Program-made: the position numbers and the translations under genes
Shown: piece after piece, positions 45,743 to 56,104 of the stretch
How the letters are laid out: the number at the start of each line of letters is the position of its first letter
Position numbering within the stretch: the stretch's first letter is position 1
Assembly (NCBI RefSeq): GCF_011045115.1
Contig: NZ_JAAKZG010000009.1
Coordinates: forward strand, 1 to 64,000
DNA from: Mesorhizobium zhangyense
Lineage (GTDB): Bacteria > Pseudomonadota > Alphaproteobacteria > Rhizobiales > Rhizobiaceae
Length of the DNA: 64,000 bases
Direction: 5' to 3'
Notes under the pieces: generated by a model
The model's database searches: none
The model's input: the letters and a program-made list of their open reading frames with translations, nothing else
What the model was told of the DNA's origin: nothing

Positions 45743-46188
45743 TCGCGGCGGGCCTGAAAGAAATCCTTGAGAATCGTCGAAGCGCTTGTCTCGGCTATGC
45801 CAGGATAGACTTCCGGCACGTGATGGCAGGTCGGCGAGGCGAAGAAACGCACGCCGTTGACCACCGCGCCGCCTTTTTCGTCGCCCGCTCCAAAATAGAG
45901 GCGGCGGATGCGGGCGAATGAAATGGCGCCCGCGCACATCGCGCAAGGCTCCAGCGTCACATAAAGATCGAGATCGTTCAGGCGTTCAGCGGAGAGTTTT
46001 TGCGATGCTTCGCGGATCGCCAGCATCTCGGCATGGGCAGTCGGATCGTTGAGTTCACGGGTGCGATTGCCGGCGCTGGCGACAACCTGGTCGCCCTTGG
46101 CTATCACCGCGCCGACCGGCACTTCGCCGCGCTTTGCCGCAGCTTCGGCCTCTGCAAGCGCCAGCGCCATGAAATCCGGGCGTTTCAA
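45736..46188 (-). CDS. tadA: tRNA-specific adenosine deaminase
   Basis: A 150-residue zinc deaminase that converts A34 to inosine in tRNA-Arg(ACG). The zinc site is H52-A-E54 (PTAHAEM) and P81-C-x2-C85 (EPCAMCAG). A TTG start at 46188 is supported by GAGGGG 9 bases upstream and by family N-termini; an ATG six codons later (46170) is the alternative. It converges with the lipoprotein gene and diverges from the pseudouridine synthase gene. Confidence 0.92.
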   Translation of the reverse strand: MKRPDFMALALAEAEAAAKRGEVPVGAVIAKGDQVVASAGNRTRELNDPTAHAEMLAIREASQKLSAERLNDLDLYVTLEPCAMCAGAISFARIRRLYFGAGDEKGGAVVNGVRFFASPTCHHVPEVYPGIAETSASTILKDFFQARREP

Positions 46189-46254
46189 TCCGTTATTCCC
46201 CTCGCAAGTGCAGGATGTTCCTGTTATCTACCGCCCCTGAAAGGCAAAGGCCAC

Positions 46255-48264
46255 ATGGACGACGATCGAAAAAAATTCCCGCGTAGAGGCGGACCGCGCA
46301 AGGGCGTCAAACCCGATTTCGCTGCAAAGCCGCGTTTCGAGGGCGGCAAGCCGTTCGTGAAGCGCGAAGGGGCGGCCAAGCCACCCTATGCCAAGCGCCG
46401 CGACGATGCGACAGCAGGCGCAGAGCGCCCCAAGCGCGATTTCAAGCGTGACGACCGCCCGCGTGAAGGTGGCGAGGCGAAAGCCGAGCGCAGCGGCGCG
46501 CCGTTCCGCAAGGGGCCTCGGCCCGAGGGCAAGTCCGATTTCGCTGCAAAGCCGCGTTTCGAGGGTGGCAAGCCGTTCGTAAAGCGCGACGGCGCGGCCA
46601 AGCCCTATGCGAAGCGTCGCGACGATGCGGCAGCTGGTGCTGAACGTCCCAAGCGCGATTTCAAACGCGACGACCGTCCGCGTGATGGCGGTGCCGCGCG
46701 GCCTGAACGCAGCGACAAGCCTTATCGTGCCGGTCCACGGCCCGAAGGAAAACCCTTTGTCAGACGGCCCGATCGGGAAGGCGATGCTGGCGGCGAGCGC
46801 CCGGCGCGGCGATTCGACCGGCCGCAAGGCGCGCGCGAAGGCGGTTTCGAAAAACGCCCACGGCCCGAAGGTTTCAAGCCGGACGGCGAACGCAAGCCGT
46901 TTGCCCGGCCACGCGAGGAAGCGGAAGAGGGCGAGCGCATCGCCAAGCGGCTGGCCCGCGTCGGCATTGCTTCGCGCCGCGACGCCGAGGAACTGATCGC
47001 GGCTGGCCGCGTCAAGGTCAACGGCAAGATTCTGGCTTCGCCGGCCATCAACGTCATGGCGAGCGATACGATCGAGCTCGATGGCGAGACCATTCCGCCG
47101 ATCGAACGCACGCGGATGTTCCTGTTCCACAAGCCGTCCGGTGTGGTCACGACGAATCGCGATCCGGAAGGCCGCAAGACGGTGTTCGACCTCCTGCCGG
47201 CCGAACTGCCGCGCCTGATGACTATCGGACGCCTCGATATCAACACCGAAGGCCTGCTGCTGCTCACCAATGATGGCGGGCTGTCGCGCGTGCTGGAACT
47301 GCCGGCAACCGGCTGGTTGCGGCGCTACCGTGTCCGCGTCCATGGCAAGGTCGACGAGAAGCAGCTTGCCGGTCTCAAGGACGGCATCGCCGTCGATGGC
47401 GTTTTCTACGGCGCGATCGAGGCCTCGCTGGACCGCGAGCAGGGCACAAATGCCTGGCTGACGATCGGCCTGCGCGAAGGCAAGAACCGCGAGGTGAAGA
47501 ACATCCTCGGCGCGCTCGGGCTCGACGTGACGCGGCTGATCCGCATTTCCTACGGGCCGTTCCAGCTTGGCGAACTGCCCGAGGGCCATGTCCAGGAAAT
47601 GGCCGGACGCACGCTGCGCGACCAGCTTGGTGAGCGGCTTATCGAGGAATCGGGCGCGAATTTCGACGCCGACATCGTAAAGCCCTTCTCCAACAAGCCG
47701 GTGCGGCGCACTTTCGACAAGCCGGCTCCGGCAGCCGCGCCGGCACCGCGTCAGGCGCGCCCGGTGCATATCGGCGAAGGCGGGCTGATCAAGAACCGCA
47801 AGCGCGACAATGAGCGCCATCGCGAAGACGTGCTCGGCCGCTTGCAGACCAAGCCCGATCGCGGCTTCAAGAGTGATCGCGGCCCTAAATCCGATTTTGG
47901 CGACAAGCCGGCTCGCGGACCCAAGCCCGATTTCGGCGACAGGCCCGCGCGTGGACCCAAGCCCGCACGTGGCGGCAAGTCCGAGCGCGAATCGCGTCCG
48001 ATCGAACCGCCGGGTGTCCGCAAGGCCAATGTCTGGATGGCGCCGGGTGCACGGCCGATCGGCAAGGGCAGGGCAGCAGCCGAAAAGGCGGAAGTGGATG
48101 CACGTAAAGCCAGCAAGGCGCAGCATCACGGCAAGCCGTTCTTCGACAAGCCGGGTGGCGGAAAGTCCGGTTTCGGCAAGCCGCGCCGTGAAGGCGAAGA
48201 GGGCGGCAAGGGACCGCGAGGCGGAGGTGATAGGCCGCGCGGCCCGCGCAAGGATCGCGGCTGA
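46255..48264 (+). CDS. RluB/RsuA-family pseudouridine synthase with long basic extensions
   Basis: A 669-residue enzyme that should isomerise a uridine in rRNA. The catalytic core lies in the middle: an S4 RNA-binding domain (~223-270, RIAKRLARVGIASRRDAEELIAAGRVKVNG) and the synthase domain with catalytic D328 in GRLDINTEGLLLLTND. It is more than twice the usual length. The N-terminal ~215 residues and C-terminal ~150 residues are K/R/G/P-rich. The N-terminal part holds a near-identical tandem repeat (residues 19-92 and 93-165). The tails probably bind RNA or the ribosome. It overlaps rsmD by one base. Confidence 0.9.
   Translation: MDDDRKKFPRRGGPRKGVKPDFAAKPRFEGGKPFVKREGAAKPPYAKRRDDATAGAERPKRDFKRDDRPREGGEAKAERSGAPFRKGPRPEGKSDFAAKPRFEGGKPFVKRDGAAKPYAKRRDDAAAGAERPKRDFKRDDRPRDGGAARPERSDKPYRAGPRPEGKPFVRRPDREGDAGGERPARRFDRPQGAREGGFEKRPRPEGFKPDGERKPFARPREEAEEGERIAKRLARVGIASRRDAEELIAAGRVKVNGKILASPAINVMASDTIELDGETIPPIERTRMFLFHKPSGVVTTNRDPEGRKTVFDLLPAELPRLMTIGRLDINTEGLLLLTNDGGLSRVLELPATGWLRRYRVRVHGKVDEKQLAGLKDGIAVDGVFYGAIEASLDREQGTNAWLTIGLREGKNREVKNILGALGLDVTRLIRISYGPFQLGELPEGHVQEMAGRTLRDQLGERLIEESGANFDADIVKPFSNKPVRRTFDKPAPAAAPAPRQARPVHIGEGGLIKNRKRDNERHREDVLGRLQTKPDRGFKSDRGPKSDFGDKPARGPKPDFGDRPARGPKPARGGKSERESRPIEPPGVRKANVWMAPGARPIGKGRAAAEKAEVDARKASKAQHHGKPFFDKPGGGKSGFGKPRREGEEGGKGPRGGGDRPRGPRKDRG
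46309..46749 (+). repeat. Tandem coding repeat inside the pseudouridine synthase gene
   Basis: Two adjacent units, 46309-46530 (74 codons) and 46531-46749 (73 codons), encode near-identical basic segments starting K-(P/S)-DFAAKPRFEGGKPFVKR and ending GPRPEG. They are highly similar at DNA level too, implying a recent in-frame duplication and possible copy-number variation between strains. Confidence 0.85.
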
Positions 48265-48818
48265 TGCGCATTGTCGGCGGCGAGCTTCGCGGCCGGCCGC
48301 TGGCCACGCCGCGAACCAACGCCATACGCCCGACCACGGACCGCACTCGCGAAGCGCTGTTCAATGTGCTTGCGCACCGGTTTTCCGACCGGCTGGAAGG
48401 CGCGCGCGTGCTCGATCTCTTTGCCGGCACCGGCGCGCTTGGGCTTGAGGCACTGTCGCGTGGCGCGTCGTTTTGCATGTTCATCGAGGAATCGGCCGAG
48501 GGCCGCGGCTTGATCCGCACCAATGTCGAAACCTTCAATCTGAATGGCCGCACCAAGATTTTCCGCCGCGATGCGACCGGTCTCGGCCCCGCCGGCACCG
48601 TCCAGCCGTTCGGCCTCGTCTTCGCTGACCCGCCCTATGGCAAGGGTCTCGGCGAAGCAGCGCTTAGATCCGCGCGCGACGGAGGCTGGCTCGCGCCTGA
48701 TGCGCTTTGCGTGGTCGAGGAATCGGCCGCTGCAGCTTTCGATCCGGGAACCGGGTTTTCCGTGATCGATGAGCGCAGTTATGGCGAAACCATCATACGC
48801 CTGATCGAACTTTCCTGA
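48264..48818 (+). CDS. rsmD: 16S rRNA (guanine(966)-N(2))-methyltransferase
   Basis: A 184-residue SAM-dependent methyltransferase that modifies G966 of 16S rRNA. It begins MRIVGGELRGRPLATP, has the SAM-binding LDLFAGTGALGLEALSRGA and the catalytic FADPPYGKG (DPPY). It is coupled to the upstream pseudouridine synthase by a TGATG overlap, pairing two rRNA-modification enzymes. Confidence 0.95.
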   Translation: MRIVGGELRGRPLATPRTNAIRPTTDRTREALFNVLAHRFSDRLEGARVLDLFAGTGALGLEALSRGASFCMFIEESAEGRGLIRTNVETFNLNGRTKIFRRDATGLGPAGTVQPFGLVFADPPYGKGLGEAALRSARDGGWLAPDALCVVEESAAAAFDPGTGFSVIDERSYGETIIRLIELS

Positions 48819-48945
48819 TCTTTTCAGGCACTTCGTCTAGCTTCGGCCTCTTTTTCAGGGACACATGACGGAGAATTCACTTTTCCAGCCGTCATGCGGC
48901 TGCCATACCGCTCATGACAATTGCAGTGATGCCGAGGAGCTGTTG

Positions 48946-50445
48946 ATGATTTTTGAAGCCGGGTGGGCAATACGGCGGGGAGGACGCTTCGTTGCGGCGT
49001 CCCTGATGTTGCTGACGGTAACCGCCACGCCTGCATTGACAGCCCCCGCGCAAGCCGCCCAGGGCGACCAGGAGGTTTCCAACTTCTTCCTTGGCAACGG
49101 CATGGAAGTGGTGGTCATACCCGATCATCGCGCGCCGATCGTTACGCATATGGTCTGGTACAAGATCGGCAGCGCCGACGAACCGCCGGGCAAATCCGGC
49201 ATTGCCCATTTCTTCGAGCATCTGATGTTCAAGGGCACGACCAATCACCGGGCCGGCGAGTTCGGCACCAGGATCGCCGAGATCGGCGGCAGCGAAAACG
49301 CTTTCACATCATATGATTACACGGCTTTCTTCCAGACCGTGACGCCTGACGCGCTCGAAACCATGATGAGTTTCGAGTCAGACCGCATGCGCAACCTGAT
49401 TCTCACCGATGCGGTGATCGGGCCCGAGCGTGACGTCATCCTCGAGGAGCGTCGTTCGCGGATCGAGGGCAGCCCGGACGCGCTGCTGAGCGAAGAGGTT
49501 CAGGCGACGCTGTTCCAGAACCACCCTTATCGCATTCCCGTGATCGGTTGGATGCATGAGATGGAAAAGCTGAACCGCGCCGAGGCCATCGATTTCTACA
49601 ACCGCTATTATGCGCCAAACAACGCCGTGCTGGTCGTGGCCGGCGATGTCGATGCCGCAACCGTGCGGGCCATGGCCGAAAAGACCTATGGCCGGGTGGC
49701 GCGCGGCCCGGACCTTCCGCCGCGCATACGCCCGACCGAGCCGGAGCAGAACACGAAGCGCACCGTGACACTGACGGACGCGCGCGTCAGCGTCCCGAGC
49801 TTCTCCAAGGGATGGGTCGTGCCGTCCTACAACCGCGCCCAGCCGGGCGAGGCCGAAGCGCTCGACCTGTTGTCGGAAATTCTCGGTGGCGGCACGCAGA
49901 GCCGGCTTTATCAGGCGCTTGTCGTCAAGGCGCGCATTGCCTCGAGCGCCGGCGCTTATTTCGACGGCACGGCATTGGACGACACCAGCTTCACCGTCTA
50001 CGGCTCGCCGCTCGGCGAAACCGGGCTGGAGAAGCTGGAGGCTGCCGTCGACGCCGAGATCGTGAATATCGCCACCAAGGGCGTCACCGATTCGGAACTG
50101 GATAAGGCCAAGAACCGCTACGTCCGCTCCATGATCTTCGCGCGCGACAAGCAGTCCAGCATGGCCAATATGTATGGCAGCGCGCTGACCACTGGCGGGA
50201 CAGTCCAGGAAATACAGCAATGGCCGGATAAGATCCGCGCCGTGACAGCCGATCAGGTTCGTGCTGTGGCCGCCAAATACCTCAAGCCGGAGATTTCGGT
50301 GACGGGCTATCTGCTGCCGGCGCAGGCAGCCAGCACCCCTCCCGCGGAAGAGGTCCCACCGGCCGATGTGGGCGCAACTGACGGCGAGGCCGGCAAGCCC
50401 GGGCCTGCCGAGGCCTCCCCCGCCAAGACACCGCCTGCGAATTGA
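48946..50445 (+). CDS. M16 family zinc peptidase, catalytic subunit
   Basis: A 499-residue secreted or periplasmic insulinase-type peptidase. A signal peptide ([23 protein letters not shown]) is followed by the M16 fold with the zinc motif H88-F-F-E91-H92. The C-terminus is a proline/alanine-rich tail. The start at 48946 has GAGGAG upstream; an earlier ATG adds 27 unlikely residues. It is paired with the next gene, an inactive M16 partner that is overlapping or nearly so. Bacterial M16B proteases often act as such heterodimers. Confidence 0.92.
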   Translation: MIFEAGWAIRRGGRFVAASLMLLTVTATPALTAPAQAAQGDQEVSNFFLGNGMEVVVIPDHRAPIVTHMVWYKIGSADEPPGKSGIAHFFEHLMFKGTTNHRAGEFGTRIAEIGGSENAFTSYDYTAFFQTVTPDALETMMSFESDRMRNLILTDAVIGPERDVILEERRSRIEGSPDALLSEEVQATLFQNHPYRIPVIGWMHEMEKLNRAEAIDFYNRYYAPNNAVLVVAGDVDAATVRAMAEKTYGRVARGPDLPPRIRPTEPEQNTKRTVTLTDARVSVPSFSKGWVVPSYNRAQPGEAEALDLLSEILGGGTQSRLYQALVVKARIASSAGAYFDGTALDDTSFTVYGSPLGETGLEKLEAAVDAEIVNIATKGVTDSELDKAKNRYVRSMIFARDKQSSMANMYGSALTTGGTVQEIQQWPDKIRAVTADQVRAVAAKYLKPEISVTGYLLPAQAASTPPAEEVPPADVGATDGEAGKPGPAEASPAKTPPAN

Positions 50446-50459
50446 TCCGGATGGTTACC

Positions 50460-51815
50460 ATGAGAACGACATTCGACATACGCGCCCGGGCGATCTCCTC
50501 GATCGTCACGCTGGCGATGGCGCTTTTCTTCCTTGTCCTGCCCTGCGTGGTTTCTGCCCGGGCGGCGATGAATATCCAGGAAGTTAAATCCTCCAGCGGC
50601 GTCACGGCCTGGCTCGTCGAGGATTATTCGGTTCCGATCATTGCGATACGCTTCGCCTTCGAGGGCGGCAGCACGCAGGACCCAAAAGGCAAGGAGGGGC
50701 TTGCTAACCTGATAACCGGCCTGTTCGATGAAGGCGCCGGCGATCTCGACAGCGAGACGTACCAGTCGCGGCTGGACGATGCGGGCGCCGAGATGAGTTT
50801 CACGGCAAGGCGCGACAGCATCTACGGCTCGATGCGACTGCTTGCCGACCAGCGCGAAGAGGCGTTCGACCTCCTGCGCATGGCAATCACCGCGCCGCGG
50901 TTCGACCAGGCGCCGATCGATCGCATCCGGGCGCAAATCGTGTCCGGCATCGTTTCCGGCGCGCGCGATCCGGAAGTCGCGGCACAGTTGAAATGGGCAT
51001 CGGCGCTTTATGGCGACCACCCCTATGCGCGCCGCGACGAAGGCTCGGAGCAGTCGCTTGCGACGATCACGGCTGACGATCTGCGCGCTTTCCACAAGGC
51101 GATCTTCGCCCGGGAAAAGCTGAAAATCTCCGTCGTCGGCGCGATCGACGCCGATACGCTGAAGGCCGATCTCGACAAGCTCTTCGGCAGTCTGCCGGAA
51201 AAGCCGACGCTTACGCCTATCCCTGATGTCCAGCCGAAACTCGGTCAGGAAGTCCGCGTCGAATACGACCTGCCGCAGACGATGATCCAGCTTGCCTATC
51301 CGGGCGTCGAGCGCACGGCACCGGATTTCTTCGGCGCGGTGTTGATGAACCACATTCTCGGCGGTGGCACGTTCACCTCGCGGCTATTTGACGAGGTGCG
51401 TGAGAAGCGCGGCCTGACCTACGGCATTTCGTCGTCGCTGGTGAATTACGAGCACGCCAATGCCTTGACGATCGGCACCTCTACACGCGCCGACAAGGCG
51501 GCCGAGGCGCTGGCGCTGATCCGCGACGTGATACGCAAGATGGCCGACAATGGGCCGACGCAGGCGGAACTGGACGCGGCGAAGAAGTATCTGGTCGGCG
51601 CCTACGCCATCAACAATCTCGATTCGTCGAGCGCCATCGCCAGTACGCTGGTGGAGCTGCAATTGCAGGATCTCGGCATCGACTACATGAATCGACGAGC
51701 CGGATTGATCAACGCGGTGACGCTGGAAGACACCAAGGCGGCAGCGAAGAAACTGCTGACGGTCGATCCGGCGATACTGATTGTCGGGCCTTCGCTGGTG
51801 GCGGGAAGCAAGTGA
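50460..51815 (+). CDS. M16 family peptidase, non-catalytic partner
   Basis: A 451-residue M16 protein with a signal peptide ([22 protein letters not shown]). It lacks the zinc motif: the HxxEH position reads GLANLITGL. It keeps the R/Y substrate-binding region ([26 protein letters not shown]). It should therefore pair with the upstream catalytic subunit, supplying the substrate-binding half. The ATG at 50460 follows GGATGG; one at 50451 is an alternative. It overlaps the patatin gene (TGATG). Confidence 0.88.
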   Translation: MRTTFDIRARAISSIVTLAMALFFLVLPCVVSARAAMNIQEVKSSSGVTAWLVEDYSVPIIAIRFAFEGGSTQDPKGKEGLANLITGLFDEGAGDLDSETYQSRLDDAGAEMSFTARRDSIYGSMRLLADQREEAFDLLRMAITAPRFDQAPIDRIRAQIVSGIVSGARDPEVAAQLKWASALYGDHPYARRDEGSEQSLATITADDLRAFHKAIFAREKLKISVVGAIDADTLKADLDKLFGSLPEKPTLTPIPDVQPKLGQEVRVEYDLPQTMIQLAYPGVERTAPDFFGAVLMNHILGGGTFTSRLFDEVREKRGLTYGISSSLVNYEHANALTIGTSTRADKAAEALALIRDVIRKMADNGPTQAELDAAKKYLVGAYAINNLDSSSAIASTLVELQLQDLGIDYMNRRAGLINAVTLEDTKAAAKKLLTVDPAILIVGPSLVAGSK

Positions 51816-52660
51816 TGAGCCCGACCTTCGCCATCGCATTCGGTGGCGGCGGTGCGCGCGGGCTCGCGCATATCCATGTCATCGAGGCGCTGGACGAACT
51901 CGGCATTAGCCCCGTGGCGATTGCCGGCTCCTCGATCGGCGCGATCATGGGTGCCGGCATGGCGGCCGGCATGAGCGGCCGCGACATTCACGAATATGCG
52001 CGTTCTGTGCTGGGCAAGCGCTCCGAAGTGGCGTCACGCATGTGGCGGGCACGGCCGGGAACCTTCGCGGAGATGATGGAAGGCGGCCTGCGCGTCAGCC
52101 AGTTCAACATCGAGCGTATTTTGCAGGTGTTCCTGCCGCCCCAAATTCCCGAGACATTTGCCGAGCTGAAAATCCCGTTGCGGGTCACGGCGACCGACTT
52201 TCTCGGCCACCAGATGACGGTGTTCGACGAGGGCGAGCTGAATTCGGCGCTCGCAGCCTCCGCCGCCATTCCGGCGGTGTTCCGCCCGGTTCGGCGTGAC
52301 GGCAAGATCCTGATCGACGGCGGCATCTATAACCCGGTGCCGTTCGATCTGGTCGAGAAGGATGCTGACATCGTGATTGCAATCGATGTCGTCGGCACAC
52401 CGACTGATGGCGGACGCAAGAAGCCGAATTCCATCGACCTGATGTTCGGCGCGACCCAGCTGATGATGCAGTCGATCATCGCCAGCAAGGTCAAGCAGGG
52501 CAGGCCGGAGATTTTCCTGCGGCCGCCGGTTTCCCGGTTTCGCGCTCTGGATTTCCTGAAGATCGACGCGGTGATGAGCGAAACGGTTGCCATCAAGGAC
52601 GAGTTGAAGCGCGCGGTCGAGACGGCAATACGCAGCGCCGAGCGCCGCCGCACCGCCTAG
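51815..52660 (+). CDS. Patatin-like phospholipase family protein
   Basis: A 281-residue serine lipase of the RssA/patatin type. The oxyanion loop is GGGGARG (10-16), the nucleophile S40 is in GSSIG, and the dyad aspartate D169 is in LIDGGIY. There is no signal peptide, so it is probably cytoplasmic or peripheral. It cleaves acyl chains from lipids; the substrate is unknown. It is the last gene after the M16 pair, overlapping by one base, which suggests a shared envelope role. Confidence 0.92.
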   Translation: MSPTFAIAFGGGGARGLAHIHVIEALDELGISPVAIAGSSIGAIMGAGMAAGMSGRDIHEYARSVLGKRSEVASRMWRARPGTFAEMMEGGLRVSQFNIERILQVFLPPQIPETFAELKIPLRVTATDFLGHQMTVFDEGELNSALAASAAIPAVFRPVRRDGKILIDGGIYNPVPFDLVEKDADIVIAIDVVGTPTDGGRKKPNSIDLMFGATQLMMQSIIASKVKQGRPEIFLRPPVSRFRALDFLKIDAVMSETVAIKDELKRAVETAIRSAERRRTA

Positions 52661-52667
52661 AATCTCG

Positions 52668-54095
52668 CTATTGCAGCGTAGCTGCCTTGCCGGTTGAAAA
52701 CGGCGACTGCGCCGACGGCGGCGGCGCTGGCATGGTTTCGTCCGGCACCGGCTGACCGGCAATGCCGCGTACGACGCGAAAGCAGACGAGCATTGAGACG
52801 ACACCGAAGACGACAGCGCCGAGACCCCAGCCGGCGATGACGCCCTCGGCGCCATAGAAATGTGCGCCCGCCCAGACGAAGGGAATGACGCCCAGCGTCG
52901 AGCGGCCCCAGTTGAACACCGTCGAATAGGTCGGATAGCCGAGATTGTTGAAGGCCGCGCTCGAAACGAAAATCGCGCCGTTGAACAGGAAGCTGCCGGC
53001 GGCGAACAGGCAGAAGAATTCGATCAGTTCACGCGACAGCCCGGTCGCACCGAAGATCGAGGCGATCGGATGGGCGAATATCGCCAGCAGCGCCCACATC
53101 ACCAGAACATAGCCGACAGTGAAGAACAGCGCATTGCGCATCGTGCTCATCAGGCGGTCGTATCGGCGCGCGCCGTAATTCTGCCCGAGGATCGGGCCGA
53201 CCGCGCCTGAAAGCGCAAAGATGACGCCGAAGGCAACCGGCACGATGCGCCCGATGATCGCCCAGCCGGCCACCGCCTGATCGCCGAAGGCGGCAATCTC
53301 GGTGGTGACGAAGGCGTTGCCGACCGGGGTCGCGATCTGCGTCAGCACGGCGGGCAGCCCGATGGCGAAGAAGGGGCGGAACGCGGCCGCGAGCCTTTCG
53401 CGGTCTGGCAGCCTGATAAGCCGGTGGACGCGATGCGCGCCATAGATGCCGACGGCCAGCATGACGACACGCGAAAGCACGGTGGAGATCGCTGCGCCAT
53501 CGATGCCGAGGCCAAGTCCGAAAATGAGAATCGGGTCGAAGATCGCGGCGGCGATGGCGGCGGCGAGCGTCACATACATCGCACGCTTGGCGTCTCCGAC
53601 ACCGCGCAATATGCCGGTGGTGCACATGCCGAGCGCCAGCAGCGGTGTCGAAAACACCACGATCTGCAAAAATCGCGTGGAGAGGTCCAGCGTGTTGCCG
53701 GTCGCACCGAGCATGGCCGTCAGGTCACGCAGGAAGGGAAAGACGGCGATGCTGAGCAGAACCGTCGTAATACCCATGAACACCATGGATGCACCGGCCA
53801 TGCGGGCCGCATCCTCCCGGCTGCCGCGTCCCAGCGCACGGGAAACCAGCGCTCCGCAGGCGATCGTCAGGCCGATGGCGATGGAGAGCGTGAAGAACAG
53901 TAGCGTCGAGGCAAAGCCGATCGCTGCCGCCAGTTCCTGAACGCCGAGCAGCGAAATGTAGAAGAGGTTCAGCGCGTCAACGACGAAGACCGCAATCAGG
54001 CCCACCGACCCCGTCGCCGTCATCGTGATGACATGGCGCATGGTCGAACCGGTGGTGAATTTAGCCGTGTGGCTGGCTTGCGGCTTTTCGTTCAT
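52668..54095 (-). CDS. MATE family efflux transporter
   Basis: A 475-residue exporter with 12 predicted helices in two related halves. Conserved pieces are FIGPILILGLGL-like stretches (IFDPILIFGLGLGIDGAA) and GAVGPILGQNYGARRYDRL. MATE proteins export drugs, toxins or metabolites using Na+ or H+. The substrate is unknown. It ends 8 bases from the patatin gene (convergent) and is followed on the minus strand by nothing further. Confidence 0.9.
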   Translation of the reverse strand: MNEKPQASHTAKFTTGSTMRHVITMTATGSVGLIAVFVVDALNLFYISLLGVQELAAAIGFASTLLFFTLSIAIGLTIACGALVSRALGRGSREDAARMAGASMVFMGITTVLLSIAVFPFLRDLTAMLGATGNTLDLSTRFLQIVVFSTPLLALGMCTTGILRGVGDAKRAMYVTLAAAIAAAIFDPILIFGLGLGIDGAAISTVLSRVVMLAVGIYGAHRVHRLIRLPDRERLAAAFRPFFAIGLPAVLTQIATPVGNAFVTTEIAAFGDQAVAGWAIIGRIVPVAFGVIFALSGAVGPILGQNYGARRYDRLMSTMRNALFFTVGYVLVMWALLAIFAHPIASIFGATGLSRELIEFFCLFAAGSFLFNGAIFVSSAAFNNLGYPTYSTVFNWGRSTLGVIPFVWAGAHFYGAEGVIAGWGLGAVVFGVVSMLVCFRVVRGIAGQPVPDETMPAPPPSAQSPFSTGKAATLQ

Positions 54096-54125
54096 GCGGT
54101 CTGCTTTCGACCTCGGATGGAGCGA

Positions 54126-54542
54126 TCAGTGCGCGAAGACTTGTTCGAGCGACCGGAAGCCCTTGAATTCAAGCGCATTGCCGGAAGGATCGCGGATGAA
54201 CAGCGTCGCCTGTTCGCCGGGCTCCCCGGCAAAGCGGATCATCGGCCGCTCCAGCCAGTCGATGCCGTCATGGGCTTCGAGGCGATTGGCGAGCGCCTGC
54301 CAGTCGTCCATCAGCAGGACGGCGCCGAAATGCGGGATCGGCACCAGCTTGTCGCCAACCTTTCCGTCATTGGCTGCAGAGGCCGTTTCGGGTCGCAGAT
54401 GTGCCGACATCTGATGGCCGAAAAGATCGAAATCGACCCAGGTGTCGGACGAGCGCCCAATCGCGCAGCCGAGGACATCGCGGTAGAAAGCGCGGGTTTC
54501 CTCGAGGTTGCGGACGGGGAATGCGAGATGAAAAGGGGTCAT
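54126..54542 (-). CDS. VOC (glyoxalase/bleomycin-resistance) family protein
   Basis: A 138-residue protein with the vicinal-oxygen-chelate fold: FHLAFPVRNLEETRAFYRDVLGC opens the first module, and ATLFIRDPSGNALEFKGF closes the second with the metal-ligand glutamate. The function could be a glyoxalase-like isomerase, dioxygenase or resistance protein. The start at 54542 matches the family; the reading frame is open further upstream. It may be co-transcribed with the MATE exporter downstream. Confidence 0.85.
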   Translation of the reverse strand: MTPFHLAFPVRNLEETRAFYRDVLGCAIGRSSDTWVDFDLFGHQMSAHLRPETASAANDGKVGDKLVPIPHFGAVLLMDDWQALANRLEAHDGIDWLERPMIRFAGEPGEQATLFIRDPSGNALEFKGFRSLEQVFAH

Positions 54543-54748
54543 GTTCGGGGTCCGGTTATTCTGCGTGAGGCGATATGCCCGGTTGCTATTGGCGCTATGG
54601 TGGTCGAGTCCTAGACTAGAGTCGGATCGTTTCCAAAGGAATTGGTTCGGCCCCGGTCTTTCTGCTGGACCACGCCCATTGCACAAGCGGGATGGGAACA
54701 ATAGATGGTGCAGCAAGCCTGCGAGCCAACTGATTTGGGAAAATCCGC

Positions 54749-56104
54749 ATGAATGACACCCTCGATGCCGTCAAGGACGCCGGAAAGCTGACCGATCGCG
54801 TCGCGGCTCTCGTCGAAGCGGCAAAGCGAGCCGGCGCAGATGCAGCCGATGCCGTCGCTGTGCGTGGCCGCTCGGCGGGCGTTTCGGTGCGGCTCGGCAA
54901 GGTCGAAGCCACCGAGGCGTCGGAGAGCGAGGATGTGTCGCTGCGCGTCTTCGTCGGCCAGCGCGTCGCCAGCGTTTCGGCGACCGCGGCTTCCGATCCG
55001 AATCAACTGGCCGAGCGCGCCGTCGCCATGGCGAAGGTTTCGCCGGAAGACCCGTATCAGGGTCTGGCCGATCCGGCGCTGCTGGCCAAAACCGTTCGCG
55101 ACCTCGACCTCTATGATAGCACGGTCGTTTCCGCCGAGCGGCTAAAGGCTGATGCGCTTGCGGCGGAAGAGGCGGCTCTTGCGGTTCCCGGCGTCACCAA
55201 TTCCGGCGGCAGCGGCGCAAGTGCCGGTCTCGGCGGCATGGTGCTTGCCACCTCGCACGGCTTTCTCGGCCACTATGTCGGCACGCGCTTTTCGCGCTCG
55301 GCCAGCGTGATTGCGGGTGAGGGCACCGGCATGGAGCGCGACTATGATTTCTCCTCGCGCCAGCATTTCGCCGATCTGGATGCGCCCGATGCGATCGGAC
55401 GCTCAGCCGGCGAGCGGGCGGTGCGACGGCTCAATGCCCGCAAGGCCAAGACCGGTCCGGTCGATGTCGTGTTCGATCCGCGCGTGTCGCGTGGCATTGC
55501 CAGCCATCTTGCCGGCGCCATCAACGGCGCTTCGGTGGCGCGCAAGACGAGCTTCCTGCGCGACATGATGGGCAAGCAGGTCGCCAACGGCATCATCACC
55601 GTCATCGACGAACCGCTGCGCCGGCGCGGCCCGGCCTCGCGGCCCTTCGACGGTGAAGGCATCGAAGGCGAGAAGCTGGTGATGGTCGAGAATGGCATCC
55701 TGAACCACTGGTTCCTCTCGACCTCGGCTGCCAAGGAACTCGGGCTCCAGACCAATGGACGCGGCGCGCGCAGCGGCTCCTCCGTCTCGCCGACCTCGAC
55801 CAACCTGTCCATCGAGCCGGGCGACCGCTCGCCTGAAGACCTCATCAAGTCGCTGAAGAGCGGCTTCTATGTCACAGAAGTGTTCGGCCAGGGCGTCAAC
55901 ATGATCACCGGCGAATACAGCCGTGGAGCCTCCGGCTTCTGGATCGAGAATGGCGAACTCGCCTATCCCGTATCGGAAGTCACCATCGCGTCGAATCTCA
56001 AGGACATGTTCCTCAACATGGTCCCGGCGAGTGATGTCGACCGCAGTTTCGGCACTGCCGCGCCAACGCTACTCATCGAAGGAATGACGCTTGCCGGAAG
56101 CTGA
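54749..56104 (+). CDS. pmbA: TldE/PmbA metalloprotease-family protein
   Basis: A 451-residue member of the TldD/PmbA family. TldD and TldE form a metalloprotease that degrades unfolded peptides and matures microcins; only TldD carries the zinc site. This protein has the PmbA pattern ([80 protein letters not shown]-like C-terminus). It is first of a six-gene run to lpxK. No tldD lies in the window. Confidence 0.92.
   Translation: [451 protein letters not shown]

Noticed and set aside
46228..48129. A 633-codon minus-strand frame opposite the pseudouridine synthase gene
   Set aside because: Antisense of the repetitive K/R/G/P-rich coding region. It has no recognisable motif, and the plus-strand frame has S4 and synthase domains.
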